Shown here: positions 28,580 through 37,525 of the stretch, one piece after another | Numbering within the stretch: the first letter of the stretch is position 1 | Layout of the letters: each line of letters begins with the position of its first letter | Assembly: GCF_006442795.2 (NCBI RefSeq) | Contig: NZ_CP083956.1 | Location: forward strand, 4,627,501-4,691,500 | Direction of reading: 5' to 3' | DNA from: Mesorhizobium sp. B1-1-8 | GTDB lineage: Bacteria > Pseudomonadota > Alphaproteobacteria > Rhizobiales > Rhizobiaceae | DNA: 64,000 nucleotides | The notes under the pieces: model-generated | What the model was told of the DNA's origin: nothing | Database searches by the model: none | Seen by the model: only the letters and a program-made list of their open reading frames with translations | Made by a program: the position numbers and the translations under genes

Positions 28580-29020
28580 TCAGGGGTCGCCGTCCCAAAT
28601 CTCATCATCATCTGCCCAATCGAGCAGTGTTCTTGCTCTCGATGCAAGAAGCGGTCCTAGGGTCGGGGCATGCTCGGGGACGCCGATCGTGAATTCTTCA
28701 AGTTTGCGTCCTTCCGCCATCGCCGCCGCAGCTTCCTTCCACCTCAAACCGAATTCACGAACGGCGGCGCGCGGTGTCCGTTCGGATCCACAGGTTATGC
28801 AGTCGGTAGGAACGTCTCCTGAAATAGCCCACCAGCCAACCCAGCCGGGCTGCACGACACTTTCGATCGCCCAAACCGAAACATGTGGGTAGACATGCCA
28901 CGCAGGCCATTCCCCTACCTTTCCGTGCTGCAAACGCTCCCGGCTCAGATACTCGATCACGTTCTGGCGCTGCGATTCGCACCAAGCCTCTTCTACGACT
29001 TCGTCTGGTTGTTCCGGCAT
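28580..29020 (-). CDS. DUF4826 family protein
   Basis: The ATG at 29020 follows AGAGGTG and gives 146 residues (MPEQPDEVVEEAWCESQRQNV). The conserved blocks WCESQRQNVIEYLSRERLQHG, GEWPAWHVYPHVSVWAIES and PGWVGWWAISGDVPTD identify DUF4826, with no known function. It is a single minus-strand gene inserted between cvpA and purF. Its base composition is lower in GC than its neighbours. Confidence 0.8.
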   Translation of the reverse strand: MPEQPDEVVEEAWCESQRQNVIEYLSRERLQHGKVGEWPAWHVYPHVSVWAIESVVQPGWVGWWAISGDVPTDCITCGSERTPRAAVREFGLRWKEAAAAMAEGRKLEEFTIGVPEHAPTLGPLLASRARTLLDWADDDEIWDGDP

Positions 29021-29145
29021 GCTGTCACCTCTTAGGGAATAGCTGGTCGAATAAATACAACCGTTGCCTTGATACCCCGGAATTGCCAGTGGCATTACCG
29101 GCTTGACTGCATTATATGACGCCTTTCCGCAACGAGGCTTGCCCG

Positions 29146-30615
29146 ATGGCAGACGCAGGCGATATGCTTTCCGCCGAGGCCGACGACCATTTTCACGACG
29201 AATGCGGCGTGTTCGGCATTTTCGGCCGGCAGGACGCGGCGGCGATTGTCACGCTCGGCCTGCATGCGCTACAGCATCGCGGCCAGGAAGCCGCCGGCAT
29301 CGTTTCCTATGACGGCACCCAGTTCCATGTCGAGCGCCATGTCGGCCTGATCGGCGACACCTTCACCAAACAGCGCGTCATCGACAGCCTGCAGGGCAAC
29401 CGCGCCATTGGCCACACCCGCTACGCCACCACCGGCGGTGCCGGCCTGCGCAACATCCAGCCCTTCTTTGCCGAGCTTAGCGAGGGCGGCCTCGCTGTCG
29501 CCCATAACGGCAATCTCACCAATGCGCTTACCGTGCAGCGGGCGCTGCAGAAACAGGGCTCGATCTTTTCCTCGACCTCCGACACCGAGACGCTGCTGCA
29601 CCTGGTCGCGACCAGCAAGGAGCGCGACTTGAATTCCCGTTTCATCGATGCCGTGCGCCAGGTCGAGGGCGCCTTCTCATTGGTGGCGATGACCGCCAAG
29701 AAGATGATCGGCTGCCGCGACCCGCTGGGCATCCGGCCGCTGGTGCTGGGCGACCTTGACGGGGCGTGGATCCTCGCCTCCGAAACCTGCGCGCTCGACA
29801 TCATCGGCGCCCGCTTCGTGCGGGACATCAAGCCCGGCGAGATGGTGGTGATCACCGCCAAGGGGATCGAAAGCCTGTTCCCGTTCGAGCCGCAAAAGAC
29901 CCGCTTCTGCATCTTCGAATATGTCTATTTCGCGCGGCCGGATTCGACGGTCGAGGGCCGCAATGTGTATGAGGTGCGCAAGCGCATCGGCGCGGAACTC
30001 GCGGTCGAAAGCCCGGTCGAGGCCGACATCGTCGTGCCGGTGCCGGACTCGGGCACGCCGGCGGCGATCGGCTTTTCCCAGGCCGCGGGCATTCCCTTCG
30101 AGCTCGGCATCATTCGCAACCATTATGTCGGCCGGACCTTCATCCAGCCCGGCGATTCCATCCGCCACATGGGCGTCAAGCTCAAGCACAACGCCAACCG
30201 CCGCATGATCGAGGGCAAGCGCGTGGTGCTGGTCGACGATTCGATCGTGCGCGGCACCACCAGCCAGAAGATCGTGCAGATGGTGCGCGATGCCGGCGCC
30301 AGGGAGGTGCACATGCGCATCGCCTCGCCGCCGACCAGCGCGTCCTGCTTCTACGGCGTCGACACGCCGGAGAAATCGAAGCTCTTGGCATCGCGCATGT
30401 CGGTGGAAGAGATGGCGGAATTCATCCGCGTCGATTCGCTCGGCTTCCTGTCGATCGACGGACTCTACCGCGCGGTCGGCGAAGCCGGTCGGGACAGCGA
30501 GCAACCGCAATTCTGCGACGCCTGCTTCACCGGCCAGTATCCGACCCGCCTGCTCGACTTCGAAGGCCATGACAATGTGCGCACGCTTTCGCTCTTGGCG
30601 AACAGCGGGGCGTAA
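29146..30615 (+). CDS. purF: Amidophosphoribosyltransferase
   Basis: First committed step of purine synthesis: PRPP plus glutamine to phosphoribosylamine. I chose ATG 29146 because GAGG lies upstream; ATG 29116 would add ten residues. A short propeptide precedes the catalytic Cys in DECGVFGIFG, which must be exposed as N-terminus. The Ntn glutaminase domain fills the first 240 residues. The PRPP loop VVLVDDSIVRGTTSQ is near residue 365, and late Cys residues (CDACF) are present. 489 residues is normal. Confidence 0.96.
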   Translation: MADAGDMLSAEADDHFHDECGVFGIFGRQDAAAIVTLGLHALQHRGQEAAGIVSYDGTQFHVERHVGLIGDTFTKQRVIDSLQGNRAIGHTRYATTGGAGLRNIQPFFAELSEGGLAVAHNGNLTNALTVQRALQKQGSIFSSTSDTETLLHLVATSKERDLNSRFIDAVRQVEGAFSLVAMTAKKMIGCRDPLGIRPLVLGDLDGAWILASETCALDIIGARFVRDIKPGEMVVITAKGIESLFPFEPQKTRFCIFEYVYFARPDSTVEGRNVYEVRKRIGAELAVESPVEADIVVPVPDSGTPAAIGFSQAAGIPFELGIIRNHYVGRTFIQPGDSIRHMGVKLKHNANRRMIEGKRVVLVDDSIVRGTTSQKIVQMVRDAGAREVHMRIASPPTSASCFYGVDTPEKSKLLASRMSVEEMAEFIRVDSLGFLSIDGLYRAVGEAGRDSEQPQFCDACFTGQYPTRLLDFEGHDNVRTLSLLANSGA

Positions 30616-30633
30616 GCCGCAGTATTGTTTTGA

Positions 30634-30679
30634 CGCAATTCCGGACGGAAAAACCGCTACACACTTTTCCTGGAATTGC
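30634..30679. repeat. Palindromic intergenic repeat, family B, copy 2
   Basis: Arms GCAATTCC/GGAATTGC with internal CGGAAAAACCGCTACACACTTTTCC. Same family as 13274-13317. It begins 18 bases after the purF stop and precedes the SDR gene. Confidence 0.85.
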
Positions 30680-30701
30680 TCCAGCTCACGGAAATTCTCG
30701 C

Positions 30702-31457
30702 ATGACGCTCGACCTCTCCGGCCGCCTCGCGGTCGTCACCGGCGCCTCGCGCGGCATCGGTTATTTCATTGCGAAAGAGCTGGCGGCCGCCGGCGCGCAT
30801 GTGATCGCGGTGGCACGCACCGTCGGCGGGCTGGAGGAGCTCGACGACCAGATCAAGGCCGAGCGCGCCAGGACCGGCAAGGGCGAAGCCACGCTGGTGC
30901 CGCTCGACCTTGCCAACATGGCCGGCATCGACCGGCTGGGCGGCGCCATCCACGAGCGCTGGGGCAAGCTCGACATATTGGTGGCGAACGCCGGCGTGCT
31001 CGGCGTCATCTCGCCGATCGGCCATGTCGAAGCGAAAACCTTCGAGAAGGTGATGACCATCAACGTCACCTCGACCTGGCGGCTGATCCGGTCGGTCGAC
31101 CCGCTGCTCAGGCTCTCCGATGCCGGCCGCGCCATCATCCTGTCGTCCAATGCCGCCCATTCGGCGCGCGCCTTCTGGGCGCCCTACGCGGCTTCCAAGG
31201 CGGCCGTCGAGACGATGATGCGCTCCTGGGCGCATGAGACCGAGAGCCTGCCGCTCAGGGTCAATGCCGCCGATCCCGGCGCTACCCGCACGGCGATGCG
31301 CGCCCAGGCCATGCCCGGCGAGGATCCGGAGACGCTGCCGCATCCTTCCGAGATCGCCAGGCGCATCGTGCCGCTGGCAAGCCCGGCGCTGAAGGAAACC
31401 GGGCTGATCTTCCAAGCCAGGCACAACCGCTTCGTCGCCTACCGGCAGCCGGAATAA
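30702..31457 (+). CDS. Short-chain dehydrogenase/reductase (SDR family)
   Basis: NAD(P)-dependent oxidoreductase of unknown substrate. The ATG at 30702 (MTLDLSGRLAVVTGASRGIG) gives 251 residues. The nucleotide loop TGASRGIG, VANAG near residue 95, the Ser in ILSSNAAHS and the catalytic YAASK near 166 are present. The C-terminus ends ETGLIFQARHNRFVAYRQPE. It follows purF in the same direction, as in other rhizobia. Confidence 0.88.
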   Translation: MTLDLSGRLAVVTGASRGIGYFIAKELAAAGAHVIAVARTVGGLEELDDQIKAERARTGKGEATLVPLDLANMAGIDRLGGAIHERWGKLDILVANAGVLGVISPIGHVEAKTFEKVMTINVTSTWRLIRSVDPLLRLSDAGRAIILSSNAAHSARAFWAPYAASKAAVETMMRSWAHETESLPLRVNAADPGATRTAMRAQAMPGEDPETLPHPSEIARRIVPLASPALKETGLIFQARHNRFVAYRQPE

Positions 31458-31664
31458 AACCTGAGGCGAGCGAAAGACCCTCGGCAAGGTTCTTCGAATA
31501 CAGGTCATCCGAAGCCGGAGTACCGACATGGGCCGCGGAGCAAGGTCGTTCACGGGTCTGTGACCAGAGCGGTGGAAGCGTGTGCCGCCGCCCTGCTTTC
31601 GCCACCGGCGGGGAGTTGCTAGGATCGAACCGACTCCGACATTTCAGCAAAGCGAGGAATTCCC

Positions 31665-31889
31665 ATGGCTGCCACTCCCAGCGTAGCATTGGTCTGGTAT
31701 CTGGTGATCGCCGGCCCGCAAGGCGGCATGGTGGTGCTGCCCAGCACCTTTGATACCCGCGACCAGTGCACCAACGCCGTCGCCGAATACCAGAAGCAGC
31801 CGACACCGGCCGGCTGGGCCGTGCAATGCGTGCCAAGCGCCTCGCCCTTCACCGATGAGGGCGATGCGGAAACGCCATCGGCGCAGTAG
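31665..31889 (+). CDS. Small hypothetical protein, probably exported
   Basis: The 74-residue protein (MAATPSVALVWYLVIAGPQGG) has GAGGA seven bases upstream of its ATG. A short hydrophobic N-terminus is followed by two Cys (DQCTNAV and VQCVPS) that could form a disulfide. Pattern and size resemble small secreted rhizobial proteins with a two-Cys motif; function unknown. A large palindromic repeat begins directly after the stop. Confidence 0.6.
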   Translation: MAATPSVALVWYLVIAGPQGGMVVLPSTFDTRDQCTNAVAEYQKQPTPAGWAVQCVPSASPFTDEGDAETPSAQ

Positions 31890-31891
31890 TG

Positions 31892-32049
31892 TAATCTCCC
31901 CCCTTGAGGGGGAGATGGCCGGCAGGCCAGAGGGGGTCGCCTCGCGTGGAGCGCCGACCTCTTTCTGAGGTCGGACAACGCCGGCGCTCTACGTGAGACG
32001 ACCCCCTCTGTCGCCTTCGGCGACATCTCCCCCTCAAGGGGGGAGATCA
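31892..32049. repeat. Large palindromic repeat, family C, copy 1
   Basis: A 158-bp element. ATCTCCCCCCTTGAGGGGGA at the left end is mirrored by TCTCCCCCTCAAGGGGGGAG at the right. CAGAGGGGGTCG and CGACCCCCTCTG lie inside, and a GACCTC/GAGGTC hairpin is at the centre. The right terminus GATCA supplies the TGA stop of the convergent osmC-family gene. Confidence 0.9.
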
Positions 32050-32550
32050 GCTCGCGCTGACCTTCAACGCCGGTTTCTGGTTGATCGTCTGGAACACCAC
32101 GCAATAGCGTTCGGTTAGCTTCAGGAGCGAATCGATGCGCTCCTGCGGCTCGTCGGTGTCGAGGTTGAATTTCAGCCGGATTGCGCGAAAGCCAACCGGC
32201 ACGTCCCTGGCGACGCCCAGCGTGCCGCGAAAATCGAGGTCGCCCTCGGCCTCGACGGTGGCGTTGCCCAGCCTGAACTCCAGCGCCGTCGCCACCGCCT
32301 TCAGGGTCACGCCGGCGCAGGCGACCAGCGCTTCCAAAAGCATGTCGCCGGAGCAGAGTTCGAGCCCGGAGCCGCCGGTCGCCGGATGAAGACCCGCCAC
32401 GGCAAGCGCCCTGCCCGTCTCCACCTTGCAGGCGATCGACTGGTCGTCGAGGCTGCCGCGGGCCCTCAGCGTGATCAGGGCCTGCGAGGCATCCTCGCGG
32501 TAGGCCTCCTTGAGCGGCGCCTGCATGGCCTTGAGTGCGGTCGCGTCCAT
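32047..32550 (-). CDS. OsmC family protein
   Basis: Thiol-dependent peroxidase family that reduces organic hydroperoxides. The 167-residue protein has the two conserved Cys: one in LVACAGVTLKAVA near residue 78 and one in LTERYCVVFQTI near 149. An additional Cys is in LELCSGDMLLEA. It is monocistronic. Its last codon and TGA stop (AGCTGA) run into the family C repeat, which provides the stop. Confidence 0.88.
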   Translation of the reverse strand: MDATALKAMQAPLKEAYREDASQALITLRARGSLDDQSIACKVETGRALAVAGLHPATGGSGLELCSGDMLLEALVACAGVTLKAVATALEFRLGNATVEAEGDLDFRGTLGVARDVPVGFRAIRLKFNLDTDEPQERIDSLLKLTERYCVVFQTINQKPALKVSAS

Positions 32551-32651
32551 TGTTGCTTCTCCCGTCGGTCTTTGCAGCTTGATAGCACTGTCTTGCAGAG
32601 TGCGTGAAGCAAGCGAAGTGGCGGGTTGTTGGATATGCCGGCGGGACAGCG

Positions 32652-32807
32652 CCCCCCTCTGTCCTGCCGGACATCTCCCCCACTTGGGGGGAGATCAGCC
32701 GTCACGCGGACTTTCGCTAATCTGCAACATCGCAGGAGAAGCGCCGGCGCCGGAGCTGCTGATCTCCCCCCTTGTGGGGGAGATGTCCGGCAGGACAGAG
32801 GGGGGCG
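32652..32807. repeat. Large palindromic repeat, family C, copy 2 (arms in reverse order)
   Basis: Two half-elements face each other: CCCCTCTGTCCTGCCGGACA with CTCCCCCACTTGGGGGGAG at 32652-32698, and the matching inverse at 32760-32807. Here the outer and inner parts are swapped relative to copies 1 and 3-5. It fills most of the 371-base divergent gap between the osmC-family gene and the S10 peptidase gene; no other gene is seen there. Confidence 0.88.
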
Positions 32808-32921
32808 CGAAGGAACGCGGCAGTGGATGTTGATCCCTGTGCCCCCTTTCGCCCGTGCCTTTCCCTTTGACTCCTTTCACATAGGCCATACCTATGCGTG
32901 GGTCGTTCCCGTGGAGGCGTC

Positions 32922-34424
32922 ATGCGCATCAGGCTGAAGTTCATCCCCCTCACCCTGCTGTTGCTCGCCGCCTTCGCGCAGCCAAGCTTCGCCGAAACCC
33001 CCGAGCGGCCGGCGCCAGCGGGCGGCGTGCTGTCGCTCCTGCCGCCGCCGCAGGTGACCGAGCATTCGATCACTCTGGCCGGGCATAAGCTCGACTACCA
33101 GGCCAAGGCAGGCACACTGTCGCTGCTGTCCGGCAAGGGCGATGTGACGGCGGAAATCTTCTATGTCGCCTACACCCAGCAGTCGCCCGCCCCGACGAAG
33201 GAGCGTCCGATCACTTTCGTCTTCAACGGCGGCCCGGGCGCGGCATCCGCCTACCTGCATCTTGGCGCGCTCGGACCGCGCATCATCACCACCGCGGCCA
33301 ATGGCGAATTCCTGCCGTCGCCACAAAAGCTCATCGACAATCCCGACAGCTGGCTCGACATGAGCGACCTCGTCTTCGTCGACCCTGTCGGCACCGGCTA
33401 CAGCCGCGAGGCGCCCGGCCAGGACACGAAAGCCTTCTGGGGCGTCAATCAGGACGCCAGTTCGATCGGCGCCTTCATCCGCCTCTATCTGGCGCAGAAC
33501 GGCCGCACCGGATCGCCACTATTCCTCGCCGGCGAAAGCTATGGCGGCTTTCGCGCGGCGCTGCTGGCTCGAACGCTGCAGGAGGACGTGGGCCTCAGCC
33601 CGAACGGCATCGTGCTGATCTCGCCGGCGCTGGAGTTCATGCTGGTGCGGCCGGACCAATTCGACCAGTTGCATTGGGCGCTGGAGCTCCCCTCGCTGGC
33701 GGCGACACGGCTGAAGGGCGATGGCGTGAGCGGTGACGCTTTGCGCGACAGGCTGGCCGGGGTCGAGCATTACGCGCTTGGCGACTACCTTATGGCGTTG
33801 AACAGCGGGCTGGAGCAAGGCGGCAAGCTCGCCAGCGGTCGCGTTTCGGAGATCACCGGCCTGCCGCTCGAGCTCGTCCAGCGAAATTTCGCCCGCATCC
33901 CCATCGGCCTTTTCGCGAAGGAATTCCAGCGCGCCAAGGGCAAGGTTCTCAGCCCATACGACGCTTTGGTCGCAACGAGCGACATCGCGCCGGAAAGCGC
34001 CCACATCGCCGGCCCCGATCCGGTGCTCGACCGCAGCGTTCCGGTTCTCACATCCGCCTTCGTCGCCTATGCGCGCGACGAGCTGAACTACCACACCGAT
34101 GTCAGCTACCGGCTGCTCAACGGCGAGATCAGCCACAACTGGGACTACGGCACCTCGGGACAAGGCTATGCCGGTGTCATGAACGACCTGCAGCGGGCGC
34201 GCTCGCTCAACCCTTCGCTCGGCGTCGTCATCGTCAACGGCTACACTGACCTCGTCACGCCCTATCTCGCCTCGCGCTACCTGGTGAACCAGATACCCTC
34301 GCTCGCCGACGCCAAGCCCATCCGCCTCGACGTCGTGGAAGGCGGGCACATGATGTATCTGAGGCCGGACGGGCGGCGCGCGCTGAAGGAGGCGGCTTCG
34401 GAGCTCTACCAGGCGACGCAGTGA
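32922..34424 (+). CDS. S10-type serine carboxypeptidase, exported
   Basis: Predicted periplasmic or secreted serine peptidase. The ATG at 32922 (MRIRLKFIPLTLLLLAAFAQPSFAE) starts a clear signal peptide and gives 500 residues. The catalytic triad can be placed: Ser in AGESYGGFRA near residue 206, Asp in VNGYTDLVTPY near 445, and His in VEGGHMMYL near 480. The oxyanion segment FNGGPGAASAYLHLGALGP is also typical of S10. Function in the cell is unknown. Confidence 0.9.
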   Translation: MRIRLKFIPLTLLLLAAFAQPSFAETPERPAPAGGVLSLLPPPQVTEHSITLAGHKLDYQAKAGTLSLLSGKGDVTAEIFYVAYTQQSPAPTKERPITFVFNGGPGAASAYLHLGALGPRIITTAANGEFLPSPQKLIDNPDSWLDMSDLVFVDPVGTGYSREAPGQDTKAFWGVNQDASSIGAFIRLYLAQNGRTGSPLFLAGESYGGFRAALLARTLQEDVGLSPNGIVLISPALEFMLVRPDQFDQLHWALELPSLAATRLKGDGVSGDALRDRLAGVEHYALGDYLMALNSGLEQGGKLASGRVSEITGLPLELVQRNFARIPIGLFAKEFQRAKGKVLSPYDALVATSDIAPESAHIAGPDPVLDRSVPVLTSAFVAYARDELNYHTDVSYRLLNGEISHNWDYGTSGQGYAGVMNDLQRARSLNPSLGVVIVNGYTDLVTPYLASRYLVNQIPSLADAKPIRLDVVEGGHMMYLRPDGRRALKEAASELYQATQ

Positions 34425-34560
34425 GGCCGCTCCAGCCAGCAGCACCCCTGCCCCAATCTCAGGCGTTGCGCTGGCGCAGCGCCGCGCAAGCTTTCGCGCC
34501 TATAGCTGGCACCGCGGGCCCGATTGGGGTGGAGCCGCACTCGCAAACAAGCCGATCCCT

Positions 34561-35448
34561 ATGGCCGATGTCGTCGTCCTCGAAAGCCGCGAAAGGGTGC
34601 TGGCCGGCATCCTGTTCACCGCGGCTGCCTATTTCCTGTTTTCGACGCAGGACGCGGCAATCAAGCTGCTCGTCGCCGGCATGACGGTGTGGCAGATCAT
34701 GTTCTTCCGCTCGGTCACGGTGCTTGCCGCCTGCGGCGCGATCGGCGGCCGGCGGCTTTTCGCCGATACCGTCGATTCGCCGATCGTGCGGCCGATGCTG
34801 GTGCGCAGCGGCTTCACGCTCGCCGCCTGGCTCTGCTACTACAACGCCGCCCGCTCGCTACAGCTTGCCGAGCTCACCACCATCTATTACGCCGCGCCGA
34901 TCATCGTTACCGTGCTCTCCGTGGTGATGCTGGGCGAGACGGTGCCGCTGCTGCGCTGGCTCGCCGTAGTCGCCGGCTTCGTTGGCGTCTTCATCGCCTG
35001 CGATCCGACGCATCTCGGCCTGTCGCTGCCGGTGCTGCTGGTGCTGGCGGCGGCGCTTTTGTGGGGCATCGCCGTGGTGCTCTTGCGCAAGACGGCGATG
35101 CAGGAGCGCACGATGATCCAGCTCGTGCTCAACAATTTCTATTTTCTGCTGTTCTCCACGGTGCCGGCGCTGGTCTGGTGGCGGACGCCCGATGGCGGTC
35201 AATTGCTGCTTCTCATCAGCGTCGGCGTGCTCGGCGGCGTCGCCCAATTCATGCTGTTCGAAGGCATGAAGCGGGCGCCGGTGTCGATCGTGGCGCCGTT
35301 CGAATATACTTCGCTGGTATGGGCCTTCGCGCTCGGCTTCGCCATCTGGGGCGACGTGCCGCGCGCCGAAGTGTTCATGGGCGCCGCTCTCATCATCGGC
35401 GCCGGCCTGCTCATCGTCGGCAACGAACATTTCCGCAAACGGGTTTAG
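34561..35448 (+). CDS. EamA/DMT-family transporter
   Basis: Ten predicted membrane helices in 295 residues, built as two EamA repeats (starting AGILFTAAAYFLFSTQDAAIK and LLVLAAALLWGIAVVLLRK). Exporters of this family move metabolites or drugs; the substrate is unknown. ATG 34561 is used. It is followed 52 bases later by a second EamA gene, so the pair may be co-transcribed. Confidence 0.87.
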   Translation: MADVVVLESRERVLAGILFTAAAYFLFSTQDAAIKLLVAGMTVWQIMFFRSVTVLAACGAIGGRRLFADTVDSPIVRPMLVRSGFTLAAWLCYYNAARSLQLAELTTIYYAAPIIVTVLSVVMLGETVPLLRWLAVVAGFVGVFIACDPTHLGLSLPVLLVLAAALLWGIAVVLLRKTAMQERTMIQLVLNNFYFLLFSTVPALVWWRTPDGGQLLLLISVGVLGGVAQFMLFEGMKRAPVSIVAPFEYTSLVWAFALGFAIWGDVPRAEVFMGAALIIGAGLLIVGNEHFRKRV

Positions 35449-35500
35449 GGACGGTGCTCGTGACAAGATGCTGTCAGCAGGATTGGCGTAGTCTGGCGCG

Positions 35501-36418
35501 ATGACGGATACGCTCGACATGCCTGAAAAGCTCACTGACGGCAGAGCCGACCTTGCGGCCGAGCGTACGCTGGGCATCGTGCTGGTGTCGGCCTCGGCGG
35601 TGGCCTTCGCGCTGACAGGCGTGCTGACCAAATCGATCCATGCCGATCCGCTGACCATCACCTGCTGGCGCGGCTTCGTCGGCTCGATCCTGATCACCTT
35701 TTATGTGCTGTGGCGGCGGCGCCGTTCGGGTGGGCGCGAAAGCCTCAGGCTCGGCTGGCGCGGCTGGCTGCTGGCGTTCGAAGGAGCGGCGGCCAGCATC
35801 GCCTTCATCTCGGCCTTCAAATTCACTTACGTCGCCAATGTCGCGGTCATCTACGCGACCTCGCCCTTCATTGCCGCACTGCTCGCCTTCCTGCTGGTGC
35901 GGGAACGGTTCCGGATGCAAACGATGCTGGCGGCGGCCGTCTCGCTGTGCGGCGTCGCCATCATGGTGGGTGCCGGCTTCGGCAGCGGCCATCTGTTCGG
36001 CGACGGGCTGGCGCTTTTGATGACCGCCGGCAGCGCGCTCTATATGATTATGGTGCGCGCTTTTCGCGACTCGCCGGTGGTGTGGGCCGGCGCGGTTTCC
36101 GCGTTTCTTCTGTTTGTGCTCGGCTGGTTCGTCACCGACCCGCTGGCGGTCACGGTCCGCGACGCGATGCTGCTCGCCACGTTCGGCTGCTCCTTCGCGC
36201 TGGCCTCGATCCTGTGGACGGAAGGCTCGCGGCTCATTCCGGCCGCCGAATCCGGCCTGCTCGGCTCGGCCGAGGTGCCTTTCGCCATCCTATTCGCACT
36301 GCTCTTCCTCGGCGAGATCCCGCCTATGGCCTCGATCATCGGCGGCGCGATCGTGCTTGGCGCGGTTTTCGCCCATGCGGGAAGGGACTGGATAAAGGCG
36401 CGATCGGCCCGCGCGTAA
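35501..36418 (+). CDS. EamA/DMT-family transporter (second of pair)
   Basis: The 305-residue protein has a longer hydrophilic N-terminus (MTDTLDMPEKLTDGRADLAA), then ten membrane helices in two EamA repeats (ASAVAFALTGVLTKSI and GLALLMTAGSALYMIMVRA). It is only distantly similar to the preceding EamA protein, so it is not a recent duplicate. Substrate unknown. A good terminator follows about 100 bases downstream. Confidence 0.87.
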   Translation: MTDTLDMPEKLTDGRADLAAERTLGIVLVSASAVAFALTGVLTKSIHADPLTITCWRGFVGSILITFYVLWRRRRSGGRESLRLGWRGWLLAFEGAAASIAFISAFKFTYVANVAVIYATSPFIAALLAFLLVRERFRMQTMLAAAVSLCGVAIMVGAGFGSGHLFGDGLALLMTAGSALYMIMVRAFRDSPVVWAGAVSAFLLFVLGWFVTDPLAVTVRDAMLLATFGCSFALASILWTEGSRLIPAAESGLLGSAEVPFAILFALLFLGEIPPMASIIGGAIVLGAVFAHAGRDWIKARSARA

Positions 36419-36519
36419 ATTATTTTGCGGGGTCACGGAACCATCATTCGGCTCAGGCATTATTGGATCGACGGGTCACCCCCCAAGTCCCCCCAAACCC
36501 CTCGACCCGTCCGACTAGA

Positions 36520-36550
36520 AGCCGACCCCTCACAAAGAGGTCGGCTTTTT
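36520..36550 (+). terminator. Rho-independent terminator after EamA genes
   Basis: AGCCGACC and GAGGTCGGCT form a stem with a small bulge, followed by TTTT and CTTT. It lies between the EamA gene and the convergent LysR gene. Confidence 0.75.
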
Positions 36551-36558
36551 CTTTGCGC

Positions 36559-37413
36559 CTATTGAGCCGTCGCAAGGTTGTCGCCAAGCAGTTCCGCCAG
36601 GTCTCGCGCCGGTCGTTCGGCCTCGCGGCTGAGCCGGATGGCGAAGCTGGCCATCGGCACTGGCGGCAGGTCCAGGTCGCGCGGCGCTTCGACAATGCCC
36701 GAATGGGCAAAGCGCCGGGTGCGCAGCGTCAGCGCGATGCCGGCATTGACGGCGGTGCGCAGGCCCGCAAGGCTGGCGCTGCCGGCGGCGATGTGGTAGC
36801 GGCGGCCGGCGGCGTCGAGCGCATTGAGCGCGGCCTCCCTGAAGCCGCAATAGGGGTCGAGCAGCGCCAGCGGCACTGCTTCCCGCCGCGTCGCCAGCCC
36901 CTTGTCGGAGCAGAGCCACAGCATCGGCTCGCTGATAAGCGCCACCTCATCGGGCGACGGCGCGTGGCGCATGACGATGGCGAGGTCGAGCTGGCCCGCC
37001 TGCAGCGCCGACCCCAGCTCCAGCGAGCGGCCAACGCGCAGGTCGATGCGGACGCGCGCATGGCTGGCAGCAAAAGCCCTGAGCAGGTCCGGCAGGCCGT
37101 GGTCGGCAAAGTCCTGCGTCGTGCCGATGGCGATGCGTCCGCCGGCGCGCGCTCCTTTCAGCGCCAGCCAGGCCTCGGTATGGACGGCAAGGATGCGCCT
37201 GGCATGGCCGACAAGATCTTCGCCCGCCAGCGTCAGCCCACGCCCCCTGCCCTGGGGCAAAAGCAGCGGCTCGCCGACGATCTCCTCCAGCCGCTGCATC
37301 TGTGCGGTCACCGCGGACGGCGAGCGGCCGACGACGGACGCCGCCTTGGCCAACGAGCCGCCGTCGACAAAGGCGAGGAAGGTTTTCAGCAGATCGGGAT
37401 CGAGCAGTTCCAT
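36559..37413 (-). CDS. LysR family transcriptional regulator
   Basis: The 284-residue protein has the N-terminal winged helix-turn-helix (LLKTFLAFVDGGSLAKAASVVGRSPSAVTAQMQRLEE) and a periplasmic-binding-like effector domain from about residue 92. It is divergent from the tautomerase gene across 112 bases that contain an inverted repeat. It probably controls that gene and itself; the effector is unknown. Confidence 0.92.
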   Translation of the reverse strand: MELLDPDLLKTFLAFVDGGSLAKAASVVGRSPSAVTAQMQRLEEIVGEPLLLPQGRGRGLTLAGEDLVGHARRILAVHTEAWLALKGARAGGRIAIGTTQDFADHGLPDLLRAFAASHARVRIDLRVGRSLELGSALQAGQLDLAIVMRHAPSPDEVALISEPMLWLCSDKGLATRREAVPLALLDPYCGFREAALNALDAAGRRYHIAAGSASLAGLRTAVNAGIALTLRTRRFAHSGIVEAPRDLDLPPVPMASFAIRLSREAERPARDLAELLGDNLATAQ

Positions 37414-37424
37414 ACTTCAGAGTT

Positions 37425-37453
37425 ATCGAATCTATTATCAAAAACAATTCGAT
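37425..37453. promoter_or_regulatory. Inverted repeat in LysR/tautomerase intergenic region
   Basis: ATCGAAT at 37425-37431 and ATTCGAT at 37447-37453 are exact inverse copies 15 bases apart. They lie in an AT-rich stretch 12 bases from the LysR start. Position and form suit a LysR operator, though a T-N11-A core is not clearly set. Confidence 0.5.
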
Positions 37454-37525
37454 TTTTTTGATCATACCGTCATGAGATGTTGCTTCATCGGCGGCGAGAA
37501 ACCGCCTTAATCAAGGAGAGAAAAA

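Noticed and set aside
34561..36418. Tandem duplication of EamA genes
   Set aside because: The two proteins share fold but little sequence, so a recent duplication is not supported.
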